Positions 13,237 to 13,903 of a stretch of DNA of 13,903 bases are shown here, piece after piece. The first letter of the stretch is position 1. Each line of letters begins with the position of its first letter. The stretch lies in the NCBI GenBank assembly GCA_003646505.1, contig QMKT01000029.1, forward strand, positions 1-13,903, read 5' to 3'. This DNA comes from Campylobacterota bacterium. GTDB taxonomy: Bacteria > Campylobacterota > Campylobacteria > Campylobacterales > Sulfurovaceae. The position numbers and the translations under genes are program-made. Below the pieces are notes generated by a model. That model did not search any database, had not been told where the DNA came from, and was given only the letters and a program-made list of their open reading frames with translations.

Positions 13237-13749
13237 TTGAAAAAAAATATTATCCTTATTGGTTTTATGGGCGTAGGTAAAGGTACCACTGCACGCGCTT
13301 TTTCCAAAAAATTCAATGTCTATAACATGGATACAGATGACCTCATTGAGTCCAAAGAAAACAAAGAAGTTAAAAAGATCTTTGCCAAACAGGGTGAAGC
13401 ATACTTTAGAGCACAGGAACAGGCAACTGCAGACTGGATAGAAAAATGTGTTCAAGGTACCTTTATCTCCTGTGGTGGGGGCTTTTATAAGGTAAATAAC
13501 TTAAAAAAACTGGGAACAGTGGTACTGCTTGATGCTTCCTTTGAATGGATACATAATCGTTTGAAAACAGCAAAAAATGCTGAAAATAAACTTGCAAAAC
13601 GCCCACTTTTTTCTCAGGAGAAAGTGGCGAAGAAGCTTTATAATGAACGAGAAAAAGCGTATAGAAAATTGGCTGATGTGGTTGTAGATGTTGAGAATCT
13701 TACGCTTGATGAGCAGATTGATTTTATTGCTAAGAAGTGTAAGGTCTAA
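13237..13749 (+). CDS. aroK: Shikimate kinase
   Basis: AroK phosphorylates shikimate with ATP, step 5 of chorismate/aromatic amino acid synthesis, in the cytoplasm. At 170 aa it has the normal length. The P-loop is GFMGVGKGT (9-17); the GKGT form, shared with adenylate kinase, replaces the commoner GKST/GKSS. Shikimate-site residues are D34 in DTDD (32-35), R58 (YFRAQE) and the CGGG segment (79-82). The LID arginine is R122 (KRPLF) and R138 (NEREKAY) is the usual late Arg. The start is TTG at 13237, as no ATG fits before the P-loop; there is no clear Shine-Dalgarno sequence, which fits re-initiation after the upstream stop only 3 nt away. Identification is secure. Confidence 0.94.
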   Translation: MKKNIILIGFMGVGKGTTARAFSKKFNVYNMDTDDLIESKENKEVKKIFAKQGEAYFRAQEQATADWIEKCVQGTFISCGGGFYKVNNLKKLGTVVLLDASFEWIHNRLKTAKNAENKLAKRPLFSQEKVAKKLYNEREKAYRKLADVVVDVENLTLDEQIDFIAKKCKV

Positions 13750-13767
13750 TTTTTTGTGTTTCTACTG

Positions 13768-13847
13768 GTTCCCACGTTGCGAGACTGTGCAAAAACACAG
13801 TCTCCGCATCTAAAAAATCCTAAAAACTAAGATTTTTTCCAGGGAAC
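13768..13847. repeat. Composite palindrome after aroK (outer inverted repeat with two hairpins)
   Basis: The outer arms GTTCCC (13768-13773) and GGGAAC (13842-13847) enclose two hairpins. The first is GAGACTGTG/CACAGTCTC (13781-13789/13796-13804), extendable by TGC/GCA with a one-base bulge. The second is AAAAAATC/GATTTTTT (13812-13819/13831-13838). The plan (outer repeat, two hairpins) parallels the element at 1090-1143 although sequences differ. It lies at the end of aroK and may serve as a transcription end for genes on both sides, but a canonical U-tract is lacking. Confidence 0.65.
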
Positions 13848-13903
13848 AAGCTTTTCCATGATTCTAGCATAAAATTCATCCAAATAGACCCTAAATGAGC
13901 GAT
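13827..13903 (-). CDS. Possible C-terminal end of a minus-strand gene (cut by window)
   Basis: On the minus strand the frame ending in TAG at 13829-13827 is open from the right edge and gives 24 residues including FYARIMEKLVPWKKS, which has a protein-like composition. A second minus-strand frame is also open here, so the choice is uncertain. If real, the gene converges on aroK and its last codons run into the outer arm and second hairpin of the palindrome. No family can be named. Confidence 0.35.
   Translation of the reverse strand, partial: RSFRVYLDEFYARIMEKLVPWKKS

Noticed and set aside
13237..13749. Damaged P-loop in shikimate kinase (GKG instead of GKS)
   Set aside because: GxxGxGKGT is a valid P-loop variant, as in adenylate kinases, and all other shikimate kinase residues are present.

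Overview
The window looks like a chromosomal segment of a Campylobacterota bacterium, probably Sulfurovum-like. The base composition is AT-rich, genes are packed with 1-13 bp gaps or ATGA/TAATG overlaps, and the S21, shikimate kinase and PurT proteins fit that group. The genus is an inference; no rRNA or other marker is present. No tRNA, rRNA, CRISPR array or insertion sequence was recognised. No gene-free stretch exceeds 300 bases; the longest gaps (about 6164-6322, 6536-6659, 12853-12993, 13750-13826) hold promoters, leaders and hairpins listed below.

Layout. (1) 3-299 is the 3' end of an unidentified plus-strand gene. (2) 6163 down to 347, minus strand, is a six-gene run: purT, a VKOR-thioredoxin-fold fusion, a YciA-like acyl-CoA thioesterase, a D-2-hydroxyacid dehydrogenase, and a fumarate reductase/succinate dehydrogenase-type flavoprotein and iron-sulfur pair. 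Spacing is tight except before the iron-sulfur gene, where a 54-bp double-hairpin palindrome is lodged. (3) rpsU (minus) and a bifunctional NAD(P)HX repair gene (plus) are divergent. (4) purN, a small membrane protein and a MATE exporter follow on the plus strand; the MATE gene has no ordinary start codon where its protein homology begins. (5) On the minus strand, a lipoprotein zinc metalloprotease overlaps by one base a membrane-anchored protein that resembles the propeptide normally fused to such proteases. An SDR oxidoreductase lies upstream. (6) A 79-aa protein and aroK (TTG start) are coupled on the plus strand. The window ends in a second composite palindrome and a possible partial minus-strand gene.

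Functional themes. Purine synthesis appears twice, as formate-dependent PurT and formyl-folate-dependent PurN. The flavoprotein/iron-sulfur pair departs from the classical enzyme: the covalent-FAD histidine is Gln, an extra Cys should convert the [3Fe-4S] site to [4Fe-4S], and no membrane anchor is adjacent. The strongest candidate for an undescribed arrangement is the protease with a detached, separately membrane-anchored propeptide-like partner (10385-12084). The next is the non-classical fumarate reductase module in the six-gene operon.
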